Below are positions 1-14,574 of a stretch of DNA of 64,000 nucleotides, piece after piece. How positions within the stretch are numbered: the stretch's first letter is position 1; each line of letters starts with the position of its first letter. The notes below the pieces were generated by a model, which did no database searches, was not told the DNA's origin, and saw only the letters and a list, made by a program, of their open reading frames with translations. The stretch lies in contig JAMPIV010021215.1 of the NCBI GenBank assembly GCA_024509875.1, positions 372,001 through 436,000 of the forward strand, read 5' to 3'. This stretch comes from Oreohelix idahoensis (taxonomy: Eukaryota > Mollusca > Gastropoda > Stylommatophora > Oreohelicidae). The translations under genes and the position numbers were made by a program.

Positions 1-693
1 CGTAGTTTCATCCTGGTTCTCCGTGTGATGACGAACATAGCAATCTTTCACAAATTGTTTAATATCGTGTCGCAAACCTGACCAGAAGTAATTCAAGGAT
101 ACCTTTTTCTCCAGGGCATATGAACCTTTAATGGGGTGGGGCATGGTGGAAATGCATTTCCTGCATTAGGCGGGTGCAATATGGGAGTGGGACAACTAAT
201 TGTCTCTTGATCCCTACCCGCCTGTAAACCAAACCTTTCTCCTTGTAAAATACTTCCTGTATGGGAGTAATTACAATACAAGTTTGAAAAGCACGGCTTT
301 AGGGTTTGATCGGCCCTTTGTGCCTGCTTCAGCTCCGAAATATTCGGGCTGTTTAATGATAAGAGCTCAGGGGCCGCTTGGGCGTGTCCTGTGTTCTCTC
401 TCTGTTGTGTCGGCCTGGAGTCACGTGAGGGATCTCCAAGAAACACATATTTCCTCCCTAAAATGACAGGGTAGACTAAATCGTCCAAAACTGCGGCATT
501 TATTTTACCCCGGACATATCGGGTTGAGACATCAATTTCCACAACCGGAAGAAGCATGGGCTTTAATTTCTTCCGGGGCCCCTGTATTTCTAGTTTCACC
601 AGTATATTAGTGGGCCTTCACCAAAGATGGAGAAACTAAAGCCGAGTATTCTAAGCCACAATCATATAAGCACCATATGGTGTGGGTACCAAC
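1..693 (-). pseudogene. Gypsy copy A: protease, linker and integrase zinc domain
   Basis: Continuation of the minus-strand polyprotein of copy A, running off the window start. The aspartic protease motif is visible near 640-670 but reads D-C-G where D-S/T-G is expected; the sister copy at 26.8 kb has D-S-G. After the protease fold (strand-like VILGRKYVFLGDPS) comes a charged linker with the ISELKQAQRADQTLKPC motif, then at 1-120 a FWSGLRHD segment followed by a Cys typical of the HHCC zinc domain that precedes gypsy integrase cores. No reverse transcriptase lies between protease and zinc domain, which is not the usual gypsy order. At least one frame change is present near 600. The family assignment is fairly secure; loss of function is inferred from the altered catalytic triplet and the frame breaks. 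Confidence 0.7.
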
Positions 694-2921
694 GGTTACT
701 TGCTCGGTAATAGAAGGGTAACTAGGATTTTGTTCATATGCCTGGGGGTCATGGTTCCCTATCAGCCCCATGATCAGGTAAGCGACATTATAAGGGCCGG
801 ATTTCGGCCTCTTACAATCCGATGTAAAATGTGTATAGGTTTTGCACGCTTTACAATATCGTTGTCCAGTTCCCTGGGCTGAATTGCTCTGTTTATGCCT
901 CTGGTGATCTTGTGGTTGTTGTTGCTGTTGGTGAGCTGTTTTGTGTGCTGTGTTGTCCGTACTTTTGGAGTTATCATCTTGGTGATCCTTTTGTTTGAGG
1001 TGACTATCGTGGTGGCGCCTTTTAGACGGATTCACTTCCGAATGGGCGCTCTGGTATCGGTCAGCAAACAGTACCACCTGATCAAGAGTTTCGGCCCCGT
1101 GCTCCGCCAGGAACCTTCTCATGTCAGGGTGATAAAGATACGTTCTGAGCTGATAAGGAAGGTAGCTGCAGCTGGTTCTGTATTTTGTTGAATCGCGAAT
1201 GCGTGCTTCGTTCGTTTATAATCTTCAAAAGAGGGTCACCGTTATATGGATTCATTATGTGTTGAATGTCCAAGAAGACATTGGTTCCTTTCGGAGCTCA
1301 TTATTATATTATACATCTTCTCATCGGAAGAGTTATTCACTACGATAATAATCAACATTGTCAATTCAACAGACAGCCGTAACGTATCGATGTGGACAAG
1401 TCTTCAACTTGGAGTCCATGATTTATTAAACAATTCACACACGAAGACATTTCACGTAGGTATACATTCACATACAGTTCATTAGAATTTACTTGCATAT
1501 ATATTCTTATCCGTCCGTGTCATAATGAGTTCATGTCGGCAGAACATCATGGCTATATACATGTGCTGCTGGGATTCAGACAGCCAGAAGTGAGCACATG
1601 AGTCTTGACGAAAATAATCAAATTACTTATCAACCATCCTTCCGTAACGCAGGTTAATCACTAACCTTGTGAATTCGCTTGTATATATTATTATCTGGAC
1701 TGACCCTGAGTCCTGGTATCACTTTACATAAATATGGCTATTGGCAAAGCCTATCAACCTTGGAAGGAGGTAAAACACGACTTCACGGCTTGACGGACAA
1801 CGTAACAAGGGTATAGTAACTAAGTCACGAAGCGTGACCTTATCGACGCTAACACGTCATAATTTGACCGTGTATTTCGCGTTCATTAATCCGTGAAGTA
1901 TAAAAATCAATGTATATTAATTCTATTGACCCCAAAAATGCGCACTGCCAATTCTAGCAGACGATATCAATAAAACTACCGTAACACAGGGGTGAGCGAG
2001 TCCTTGAACTGCTCCACGATAATCATCTCTTTCAACCCTTCAAAAGATTCATCGAAGATGCTGAGGGATCCCCACTTCTCAAAGTACGTTTCTAGTCGTG
2101 TAGCAAATTGTCTAAACGATTCATCTTTCTGTCTTTTAGCCTCACGGAGTTTACAACGAAAAGCCTCTGCCTTAAGCATAAAACGCTGAAGCAGAGCCTT
2201 CTTCTACATGTCGTAGTTGTTCTGTTCTTCCACGGGCATCTTGAGAAATACATCATAAGCAGATCTCCTCAGACTCTAGGATAGCTTCGTGTTGTATCTC
2301 TCCCTCTAAAAGCCATATGTAGCTGCTAAGGGTTCAAACTTAGAGAGGTAGATGTCTATTTCCTCTGAAGCCTCAGAGTAAACATATAATTGGAAGGATA
2401 TGGCACTAGGTGCCACCACATAAGAAATGTTTCACCATCGTTACTTTGAGAACTGCAAGATCCGCCATTGTTAGAACTAGAATCCACTCTTTTTCCTTCG
2501 ATTTCAAATTCCTTCAACCTAATCGCGTGGGCTCTGTCGGCCTGTTCCTTCTTTTCTGCTCTTTCGGCCTGTTAAATTGCGAATGCCCTTTCCTTTTCTC
2601 TTTCCGCGGCTTCGTGAGCCCTTAGTATTTCAGCTTTCTGCTCTTCAAAAGCTCTTTGCTTTTCAGCCTTCTGCTCTTTAAAAGCTCTTGGCTTTTCTCT
2701 CTCTTCAGCTCCGGTTTTTCGTGCTCTCTGGCCATCCTTTGCTCTTCCCTTTCACGAGCCTTCTCCTTTTCTGCCCTTTCCTTATCTTCTTTATCTTTTT
2801 CTTTCTGTTCTCGCACCGAAGTAAGAACAAAGTCAGAAAGTTCTTTGGCTGAAAAACCTAGTTCGCGGCCTAGATTAAGGTAAAAGACATGGAGGTTTTG
2901 AGACTCTGCCATTCTGAGCAA
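607..2921 (-). pseudogene. Gypsy copy A: gag, interrupted by a solo LTR
   Basis: Gag of a Ty3/gypsy-like retrotransposon, read from 2921 downward. The start (MLRMAESQNLHVFYLNLG) is followed by a long Lys/Glu/Arg-rich, probably coiled-coil stretch (2622-2830). A capsid-like segment (FRQFATRLETYFEKWG, then KEMIIVEQFKDSL) lies at 1987-2179. The continuation (RRFLAEHGAETLDQVVLFADRYQSA) resumes at 1124, so the gene is split by the inserted sequence at 1130-1986. A CCHC zinc knuckle with C-x2-C-x4-H-x4-C spacing lies near 809-862, as expected of nucleocapsid. Frame is also lost between 2622 and 2179. Copy C at 25.5-26.6 kb is colinear and uninterrupted at the insertion point, which is how the split was recognised. 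Confidence 0.75.
1130..1986 (+). mobile_element. Solo LTR nested in gypsy gag
   Basis: An 857-bp insertion begins TG and ends CA and is flanked by perfect 5-bp copies of CAGGG (1125-1129 and 1987-1991). Gypsy copy C carries the uninterrupted target, so the empty site is known. TG...CA ends plus a 5-bp duplication and no internal coding region are the signature of a solo LTR left by LTR-LTR recombination. On the plus strand there is a TATAAAA box near 1898 and an AATAAA near 1969, which suggests plus orientation. The LTR does not resemble the LTRs of copies A/C or D. A short open frame inside is not considered real. Confidence 0.8.
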
Positions 2922-3220
2922 AATGTCTGTTTACAAAGCTACACAAATGTACAACAGCTACTAACTAGTAAAACTACGAGTTTACAACACTTAATTAGCC
3001 GCACCAAATGAACTTCTTATTTCTTTAACTTTAACTTTTGATCCAAAAGATTTTGTTTCTTTTTGATTATTCAATTATTCTTTATACATTTACTTTTACT
3101 GTTATTTATGAATGCATTGCATGCTCAGTCTTACAACAAACACACTTTTGACACAATTCTTTCAGTAAATCTGAAATTTATGTCAGTCGTCTAGGGGAAT
3201 AACTAGACAAGTTCTATAAT

Positions 3221-3238
3221 CCGGCGCGAGTCGCCCCA
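3221..3238 (-). other. Primer-binding site of gypsy copy A
   Basis: On the minus strand, one base after the LTR end (GTCACA), the sequence reads TGGGGCGACTCGCGCCGG. It begins with TGG, complementary to the CCA end of a tRNA, and lies exactly where the reverse-transcription primer site should be. I cannot name the tRNA. Confidence 0.6.
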
Positions 3239-3350
3239 TTGTGACGGCATTGCCTCGCCTGCATTGCAGTAGTGGTCCAACAGTGGCCAAAACTCAAGAA
3301 TATCTAATATGGGCTACAAACGATGTTAAACAATATTAATATTCACATAG

Positions 3351-4711
<1,361 letters not shown>

Positions 4712-5570
4712 TATATATATATATAATTAATGTAAAATGACAACTTATGCCAATCCTGGCTCACATACGTTTTTGCTCAGATGGATAAACGAGACTTGAA
4801 TCGGCCTCTTACACGCATCTGGGGTGTCGTTTCTTTAATAAAATAATTCCCTCTCTGACCTTGTGTGTTTCAGTTTCCTCAGATATTACGGTTTTCCTTA
4901 TTTAAAATGTTAGAGATTTCCTGGGCTGAATTGTAAGTCCTGATGAATACTCCAATAAAAGGTGTCCCGTCTGATAAATGGACATTCTGAATTCTAACTA
5001 CTGGCAAGACTGGTGTCTTTGGTAAGCGTGAATCTCACAGTGAACTAGAATGAGTGAAGCGTCAGGTTATATTCACTGTCCTACCCCGCTCTGTTTATTA
5101 TGGAGCTCAAATGATCAGCCAATCTGATTTGAATATTTTGCATGACTCATCTAGTGCAAAATTTCAAACATTACTTTTCTGAAAATGGGCTGTAAACATC
5201 CGATTGCTTGAACAAACAAACTCTCTGCTACATATCAAACAGAAAGAAAAGGGTGCGACTCGGAAAAAATCGCAATAAAATCAGTACAAAAATGTAACTG
5301 ATACGCCGTAGTGAAAGAGAGGTCGGAAAAGGACGCACCAAAATCCATCTTGTGACAGTCAATTCTGATCAACAATAACAATAATTATCTTCATAGTTTA
5401 ACCGGTGGCACTTTGATCGCTCCCGCTCGTCTATGTGAAGCTGGGTTTAAAAATTTGGCCGAAGGGTGCAGCTACCATCCCCCAGCCTTCTTTTTGATTT
5501 TTAGGCACGCCTTTTTCATCTTTTTTTTCTAAGTTTCTGTCGCTGCTAGCATGTCACTTACAGAAACCGA

Positions 5571-6775
5571 ATAAGGAAGTTCGGCTGTATTGACTACCGT
5601 CTACTCAATACAGTAACAGAGTTTCAGCCTGAACCACTCTACAGCGCCGCAGAACTGTTTACTAAACTTAGCAAGGCAAAAATTTTCTCCAAGATTGACC
5701 TGAGTAAAGGTTATTACCAAATACCAGTCAAGGAGGAAATTAAACCTCTGTTAGCTTTTAGCACCAGCGAAGGACATTATACTTTTAATGTTATGCCTTT
5801 CGGATTACATAATGCACCAGGAGTCTTCACTAGAATGATGAGAAAGCTTTTGGAACCCTTGCAAAGTCCAAACATTCACAATATTTTATGGACGACATAT
5901 TGATTGCAACGGATAACTACGAAGAACATATTGCTACGGTCACTATGCTCCTCAGGAGACTAAAGGAAGCCGGGTTAACCGCCCGACCTAGCAAATGTTT
6001 AATCGGTTTTGAAAAGCTTGACTTCTTAGGTCATACCATTTCTCACGGTTGTATGTGGCCAGCAGCGAAAAACATTGAGAAAATACGAGCAGCTGCAAGA
6101 CCTGTCACCAAGAAGGACTGCCGCTCATTTCTTTCACTCTGCGCATACTACCAGAAATTCATTATAAACTTCAACGGACTTTATGCGCCATTGACAGACA
6201 CCACGGGGAAAGGAAAACCGGATAAAACTGTCTGGACACCAGAGTGCGAAAACGAATACGTCACTCTTAAGGACCAGCTGACCTCATATCCTATTCTAAG
6301 GTTACCTGACCTCAAGAAACCTTTCGTGTTACGAGTGGATACAAGTGGGAAGGGAATTGGATCGACACTGCTTCAGGCAGACGACCAGCATCCTAACCTG
6401 TTGTTTTCAGTTGCTTATGGCAGCCGCAAACTGAATACAGCAGAAAGGAACTATTCCACCGTTGAAAGAGAATGTCTCGCACTTGTGAACGGAATCAGGA
6501 GACACCATAAATATTTATATGCAGTTCCATTTGTGGTACAAACGGACCATGCTCCATTAGCGTTCTTAGCAGCCAATACGGACTTTAACGCAAAAATTAT
6601 GCGTTGGGCACTTCTCCTAGGCGTTTATTCGTTCAAAGTACAATACATACCAGGGAAAGAAAATGTAGGAGCAGACTTTATGAGTCGACATTGGACTAAT
6701 GAAGAGAATAATGCAATTGAGGATAGCAATCACTCTGTAGCTACGGATGACAGTAGTTCTGTTTCCATAAATTAG
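5571..6775 (+). pseudogene. Gypsy copy B: reverse transcriptase-RNase H
   Basis: RT-RNase H part of a Ty3/gypsy pol polyprotein. It begins inside the RT fingers (CIDYRLLN at about 5595), then FSKIDLSKGYYQIP, FNVMPFGLHNAPGVF and, after a one-base frame break near 5880, the catalytic FMDDILIAT and FLGHTISHG. RNase H follows with acidic residues in RVDTSGKGIGSTL, ERECLALV and TDHAPLAFL, and ends at a stop at 6775. The start of RT is missing: the upstream sequence is unrelated. No integrase follows; a TGTGATGTATAATGG motif that could be an LTR start occurs only 38 bp after the stop. The protein resembles copy D more than anything else here. Confidence 0.85.
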
Positions 6776-9700
6776 ATATGAAAGGGTTTCACATCTTCAA
6801 GCCCGGACGTAATGTGATGTATAATGGAAAAAGAGCATACAGTAATCTGACAGTCTTTTGTGACCTCGTAGCATTCTAGGATTTGCTAGCAAAACCATGC
6901 ATTTGCAGCCTGTGTCTACTCACTTTTTCGTCACGCCTCTTTTCTTTTAACATAAGCAAACGAAGTGATTACAAACTTTCGTGATCTGCCCGTCATAACA
7001 GGTAGCGAATCAGGTTTGTTTACCTCGTATCATCACGTGAGCTTATCTGTCAATCATACGATACCTGACAGACCGCACATGAATAACACAGAATCTTTTG
7101 AAGTTCGTACTCAGAAAAAGTCAGAAACCCCTGGGCTCTTTGATCTTCGGAAGCGGGCATTCGTACAGAGAAGACCAGTTAGACGTAAGAATTCTTCTGA
7201 TGTCGGTTAGTAACGCTCGACGGAAGACTGATCAAGCCTTTATCTGGGAACTCTGTTCTGATTCTCCGTTACTCACACAATAGTGCGAAAAGTAATATCA
7301 TCTATAGATCAGAGAAACACAATGATATATAAACTATGTTTTCTTAAACCTGCTATCAGTTGTCACTCAGAATTTGTGGATAGTCTAAGCACGCAGTTCT
7401 AGAACCATTTCGCTAAATGTGTTAATAGCATTCGTGGGGATTTTCATTCTGATTTTCTGGTAATAGAAATTAGTGTTTACGTGTTTAAAAGAGTTAGCTT
7501 TTACCAATTAAAAGTGTTAGCTTTTACCATTATAATTCACTTTGATTTTCTAGCGTTAAAACTAGTGAAATAAAATAACGCGTAGGTATTTCATACCAGA
7601 TGTTCAGTTATCATGTTAATTTTCACCACACGCTTTCTCACACAAGAAGAGACGGTTTTAGTTGACTGGTTAAATGCTAGGCGCGACTGATAGTGACAGA
7701 AAAGAATTCACGTTTTATTTCATTGTGCGTATTTATTATAAGTGCCTATTATTTAATATCATACGACTAAACAATCAAACGCCGACCAAATTAATAGCTA
7801 CTTAACGACCGGCGATAGTTTGTGATAATTTACATTGTATGCTGATCGTTAAGCGCGAGCAAGAGGGAGGAGAGTCGCATAACTCATCCGACCTGAAAAC
7901 TCAGCGCTAGCGACGGGCGATAGGGTAGGCTAAAGACACAGTGTGCCTTTTAAATTTAATCAGGACTGACGGAGTGGATAAGAGATCGTCTTGTCCCCGT
8001 CTGTGTGCATATATGTAGCTATATATAATAGTAGCATTTTTCCATAAATGTTTCTTATATATTCCTAGCAGACCTGATCAAGGGCGTCCAGCGGTCTTTT
8101 CTTTTTTCTTTTCTTTTTACTGATTGGTTAATGTTGTCTTTTCTTGGCTTGTGCGTCATAAATTTCATTGGTGAGCAAGTATTTGCCAACGATACATGAG
8201 AAACATTTTAACTTGTAAATTTAACTGGACTTACCAAACCCAGCAATATTTTTCAATTTTATCAGCTCACTGGGGTGTGAAAAAAATAACATTTATTCCC
8301 GACTTCTTGTGATGAATTTACCATGATACAACGTTAAAATATCTCCCAATATAAAGATAAAATGTAGGGATAAAAATAATGCGTAAGATACTAGGAGACA
8401 TGCTCGCCCATGCCCGCATTTCCTACCGCCAGTCAAACTAACTAGTTAGACGTGCAGTCGAAACGGTTACCCTTTGTAGACGGGAGGGAAACGGAGATCT
8501 AAAAAGGAAAAATATGACTGAACACGTGTTTGATTCTAGCAAGGCTAAAAAGACGCAATTGGTGGTAAAAGAAAAAAAATTCACGTCACTAGTTGCCACA
8601 ATGTAAGGAAATTGACAAAAAGGACCTTAGCTCTTATTCGAGACAGTCATTTCTTGGACGTTTTTCGATACTTGGTCCCTTTATTTGAATTCAGCGGCAA
8701 ACGCCGTAGGAAAGGTTCTCGAACAAATTTCAAAAAACTAAACATGAGAAAAAATATGTTTTTTCTTAATAATAGAGTTATGAATATAAAACCTAGCTAG
8801 TTTGATAGCCCATCTTGAGCAGAGAACTAATATACTTTAAATTATACAGACGGATAGATAACAAGGAAGATATTGACAAAAGACTGTATTGTTCACATCA
8901 GACCAGCGACAGTACTGTTGTGCAAACTTTCACAAAAAGCTTCAAATTCTTGGCCTTGAGACACGCAAATGCAAAAATCAAGCTGTAATGTAAAAGAGAG
9001 GAAAGGTGGAGAATTGTGGCTAAAAATAACTTAGGAGGCAGATTTGTGTAGGATATTGCATGTAGAACCAAGTGTGTTTTTTATGAAAAACCAAGTAGAG
9101 ACAGACGGACCAACAGACAATAATACACACTTGACTGAGATCTGACTGAATTTGACTTTTGGTTGTAGATTTGAAAAGTTAGGGGGGAAGTCGGTGATTG
9201 GGCAATTGTAATCATATTAGCGGGACACAGATGCGCATTTTTGCCATTTGATACAATACTGTCCAGAGACACAGTGGTTATTGCCTGTGGTGTTGTTCCT
9301 AGAAGATAGTACATACATTTAGAAGGACGCCATCATATAGCCAGCAGCTCAGCTGAGTTTTGCTAGCAATTAACTGTGTTCTCAATTCTGAATTCTGGTA
9401 AGAATGAAAGTATTTATTTTGTACATTTTAATATCTCGAGTGATTGATACTGCCATATCATATAAAATGATTACGACAAGTAAGTGTTCGCTCTAGATCC
9501 CCAGCCCAAGTTCAGGGTCTAGAGACAAACAAAATATATGGACGCCTAACTAAGACTATGGAAGGCGGATCTATTGTTGAGATCAGTGGGAACATATCAC
9601 CTATCTTATTGAATAAAAGGAAACTATTGAACATATCTCAGATGCAATGCAGTCTTGGGGAACTAGTACTATATGAAAACAACTGGGTAAGAGGTGCTGT

Positions 9701-12080
9701 GTGGTCAGAGAGATCTGACCCATTCTGTGTAGTGTTGATGTGTTGTGCTGTGTGTAAGAGTGGTGCGGTAAATAGATTACTGACACAGCGCACAAATTTT
9801 GTTTCAGAATTGTGAGTTTCTGTTGTGGCACTAGGGTAGTGCCACATAAGTAATCAAGATTGCACAAGCAGATGTGTGTGCAGCCAAACAGTGTGTCGGT
9901 GCAGTCTACCATTGTATTCTAGCTACCGAGAGGAGTGGGCCACCTGAATCCAGCATTAGATCTTCGCAGACAAGATGAGTGATTTAGTGGCCTGCTGAGG
10001 ATTCACCATACTCCTAAAGAATTTATAAATATTTCCCCTCATAAATATATTGAATTTTGGGAAAGATACATTTATTAAAGTTCATAAGACCATGGACAAA
10101 GCTTGTTCTAGTCACAGAGTGGGTGTGATGACACCACCCAACAGCATATCCAGTAATAGTTTCCCAGAGACATTAGAAATATAATTAATATTAACCAGAC
10201 TGATAAATTACTTATGTACACACATTCCATTTTATTATGCCATATATTTATGCATTCCATTTATAACTCCATAACATTTCATATGTTCTGACCAACTAAA
10301 ACATTGGTTCAGAACAAATAAATTTAAAGAAAATTTTAATATTTAAACTAAAATAGCCTGAGTTAGTTCAGTGTGTTATAGAATTTTATTAATATTATTA
10401 GACATTAATTATCTGTGTGTGTGTTTGTATATTCTACTACAACACATTACATTTCAGTACCCTAGACTTTTTAACGTAGCTACATTCATAATAGTAAAAA
10501 AGAGATATGTTTGAGGTCTTAAGTGGTAGAAAGAAGGGCCTTCTGTAATTCTCATCTACATTTATCTCAGGAGCCTTCACAGCTGACCTCATACATCACA
10601 CTAGGTAACATCACAACCATACAGTACCATCAAAAACCACTACACTTCTGACAGTCGTATTCAAGCGTAGCATCCAGAATTTACGCTGTTTCAGAATCGG
10701 CACTCTACCATAGAACCAGCCGATAGGATTATCATCATTTATCAATGGTAACTTTCTAAGCAACCAGATGTTTCCCAATACTGGAAGTATTTTCCTCTTT
10801 TAACTGTGAACCCCAAGATCACGTTTCTACATCAACTATTGGCGGTGACATTTTGTTCATCCAGGAAAAACCCACACCAGATTCGGCGTTCACCTCACTA
10901 GTCTTTATTTGTTAGAGGATGGACTGGGGCCAATTTGGGAAATAAACCTGACATTTTATATAGTCAGGAAAAATTGTAATTCCAAAGGATATCACCCAGA
11001 GTAGGTAAGAGTGATTGAGTGGCTACTGTATGAAAGAGAGAGTGAATATTTTTCTTTGTTACAGGGACTTTACCAAAACTGGATTTGCTTAAATTTGTTA
11101 GCTTTACTGGGTAGCCTATAGTAGGAACTTGTTTACTTTACTGTCTACTCTGTAACATATTGCCAACCTTCCACCTTTGGGTTATTAACTTTTTGGGTTC
11201 TTTTCTCCACAGGGGGAGGGCACATTTATTCTATTTCATATGTATGTAAATCGGATTTTTTATTTGATCTTTCTTTAGATATTTGGTGTTGTCAAGTTTA
11301 AATGATAATAAACTACAAAAGAAACTTAACTTTGTGTGTTGGTCAGACCCATACCCAAGAAACCGTAGTTTTTCACGTTTGCGTGTCTTGTTGTCCCATA
11401 GCTGTGTATGTGTAGTTAAACTTATATTTATATGTATGAGGAGGGCAAGGTTGTCTTGTACTAAATTATAGTCGTATAGATAGGCTGGAATAGAGAAACT
11501 TACTCATTCCAGAGACATATCTTCTCCTTAAGCTATCCCCGTGAAATCTATTTCTCACACCTTTTTCTCACGTACCTATCTCCATCCACTCTACTCAGAC
11601 AGGCCAAAAATAACTCACAACCTATCTGTACGACAGAGATCTGTATCTCGACTTGATCAAACTGACTGAGGAAAACGTTGATTCACAGAGCGATGTTGAG
11701 CCAAAAATGGAAAATAATAAGGAAACAAACAGTTTTAAAATAGGATGTTTCTCATCTTTAATTTCCCCAATTCAGTGAATTGACAACTCTTGAAATGAAC
11801 TTCACAAAGCTCTTGCATGTTTTTCATAATGAGCTATCAGCCTTTAATTCATGCTTTTCTAAGCACAGCAAAGTGATCAATTCTTGTGTTGAATTTTCAA
11901 TTTTGAAATAAAATGAATCTTTCAAGAATTCAAATGCCAAGTTGAACTGAATAAAGTCGCTTATATGCACTGACATTTGCTGTTCGTTAATAAAAAGACG
12001 GTTACTAACTTGAACGATTTTCCTTTGTCGGTACTCTGTGTTGCTGACATACCCTCTTTATCTACGGAATGAGTCCGTTT
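6776..12080. other. No recognisable gene
   Basis: Possible LTR start of copy B at 6813 (TGTGATGTATAATGG), but I cannot find a convincing other end. The rest is AT-rich sequence without a convincing reading frame. Short open frames at 9558-9815 and 8612-8800 have no recognisable motifs. If the host-gene model is right, this is intron downstream of the M6-like exon on the minus strand and could hide further short exons that I could not identify. Confidence 0.5.
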
Positions 12081-12088
12081 AAATGCGC

Positions 12089-12508
12089 AAATAATGTGTG
12101 CATATAATGTGTAACAGCAAACACCTGCTCAAATAATGTGTGCATATAATGTGTAACAGCAAACACCTGCTCAAATAATGTGTGCATATAATGTGTAACA
12201 GCAAACACCTGCTCAAATAATGTGTGCATATAATGTGTAACAGCAAACACCTGCTCAAATAATGTGTGCATATAATGTGTAACAGCAAACACCTGCTCAA
12301 ATAATGTGTGCATATAATGTGTAACAGCAAACACCTGCTCAAATAATGTGTGCATATAATGTGTAACAGCAAACACCTGCTCAAATAATGTGTGCATATA
12401 ATGTGTAACAGCAAACACCTGCTCAAATAATGTGTGCATATAATGTGTAACAGCAAACACCTGCTCAAATAATGTGTGCATATAATGTGTAACAGCAAAC
12501 ACCTGCTC
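12089..12508. repeat. 42-bp minisatellite, 10 copies
   Basis: Exactly ten head-to-tail copies of a 42-bp unit (containing AATAATGTGTGCATATAATG and CAGCAAACACCTGCTC) with essentially no divergence. Because 42 is divisible by three, frames stay open through it, giving spurious repeat proteins on the minus strand. It lies 50 bp inside the intron after the M6-like exon. Confidence 0.95.
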
Positions 12509-12558
12509 AAAAGTAAGGGTTGCAGTATCTGTAAATATGCTAAAAAAGAAATACTTAC

Positions 12559-12721
12559 AGAGAATCGTCTTTAAGTAGAATACGTGTTCTCCAAGTGGCA
12601 ACGAGCAGACTTCCTGTGAGGCAGCCAATACCAAGAAGTAACATAATCCATGACAGCAGCGAGGGGCAAGGAATTATTCCCAAACATTTCATAATCCTCT
12701 CACAACAGTTGTCGTTTTGAC
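12559..12721 (-). CDS. Host exon: first membrane span of a PLP/M6-like protein
   Basis: A 163-bp minus-strand exon with a strong acceptor (TTTTTCCACAG before 12721) and donor (GTAAGTA after 12559). It encodes NCCERIMKCLG, then IIPCPSLLSWIMLLLGIGCL, a hydrophobic membrane span, then a cytoplasm-like TWRTRILLKDDS. The arrangement of paired Cys, KCLG, a Pro, SL and then a hydrophobic helix matches the start of proteolipid protein/glycoprotein M6 family members. The exon begins with two bases that complete a Gly codon just before the Cys pair; from memory, the vertebrate PLP1 intron 1 also splits a Gly codon at this place. These proteins are four-pass plasma-membrane proteins of neurons and glia. 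The exons for the other spans were not found. No symbol is given because the family call is by eye. Confidence 0.6.
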
Positions 12722-12727
12722 CTGTGG

Positions 12728-13728
<1,001 letters not shown>

Positions 13729-14418
13729 ATAATGAGTAATACCGGCGCTGACATCAAATTCACTCAATTAACTGATTAACTCGACTAGTGATTTAAATTT
13801 ACATATAAAACATATATGTTTTTCACCATATATATTCACCATATTTAATGGTGAATTATTTGATCAACAAATGTAAAATCAAAAAGATCGATTTTTGTTC
13901 ATAAAAAAAGTTAAATGTATCTTCATCGGAAGATATTCAGTAATGGTGGTTTGTAAACATAAAGTGTCAGTAAGCTGATCCAGTACTCGATACTTGGCTT
14001 GAAATGTAGTGACAATGGCTGTCGTTGACTTCTGGTCCAGTCACTGCTGGTTCCCAGTGTAATTTTGATTGTTTCTTCTCTTCAGGAGTCGGGTTGTTCA
14101 GTAGCAGCATGTCCCTCGCAAAGCTGGAGTAACTGCTCAGGTTACCTCGTCAAGTGTCCTCAAGACGCGTCAGTTCTAGGTGCCTAGCGGCAACGTCTGG
14201 CAACTGGTACTAAAATCAGTGAGAAACAAAAGATCGAATCTCCCTTAAGTTTCCTGTCTCGTGATGTATACATCGGGCGATCTCTGCTTTCCTTCACCAT
14301 TTCATCTCCTCAGAATTTCTCCAGCTTTAAATCTCAACCCATTGAGACAGATGAAAAAGTTTTAGGAAAGCGGAGGACCACAAATGTATCATTTTCAAAT
14401 ATATATGTACATACTTTA

Positions 14419-14574
<156 letters not shown>

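Noticed and set aside
6813..7280. LTR of gypsy copy B
   Set aside because: A TG start motif is present near the end of pol, but no matching CA end, duplication or second copy was found, so it is left as a note only.
9558..9815. Possible small gene (85 codons)
   Set aside because: Has an ATG and an ordinary composition, but no motif, no splice or promoter context and an overlapping open frame on the other strand.
12062..12634. A 190-codon frame with 14-residue repeats
   Set aside because: Product of the 42-bp minisatellite; it crosses the M6-like exon in the wrong frame.
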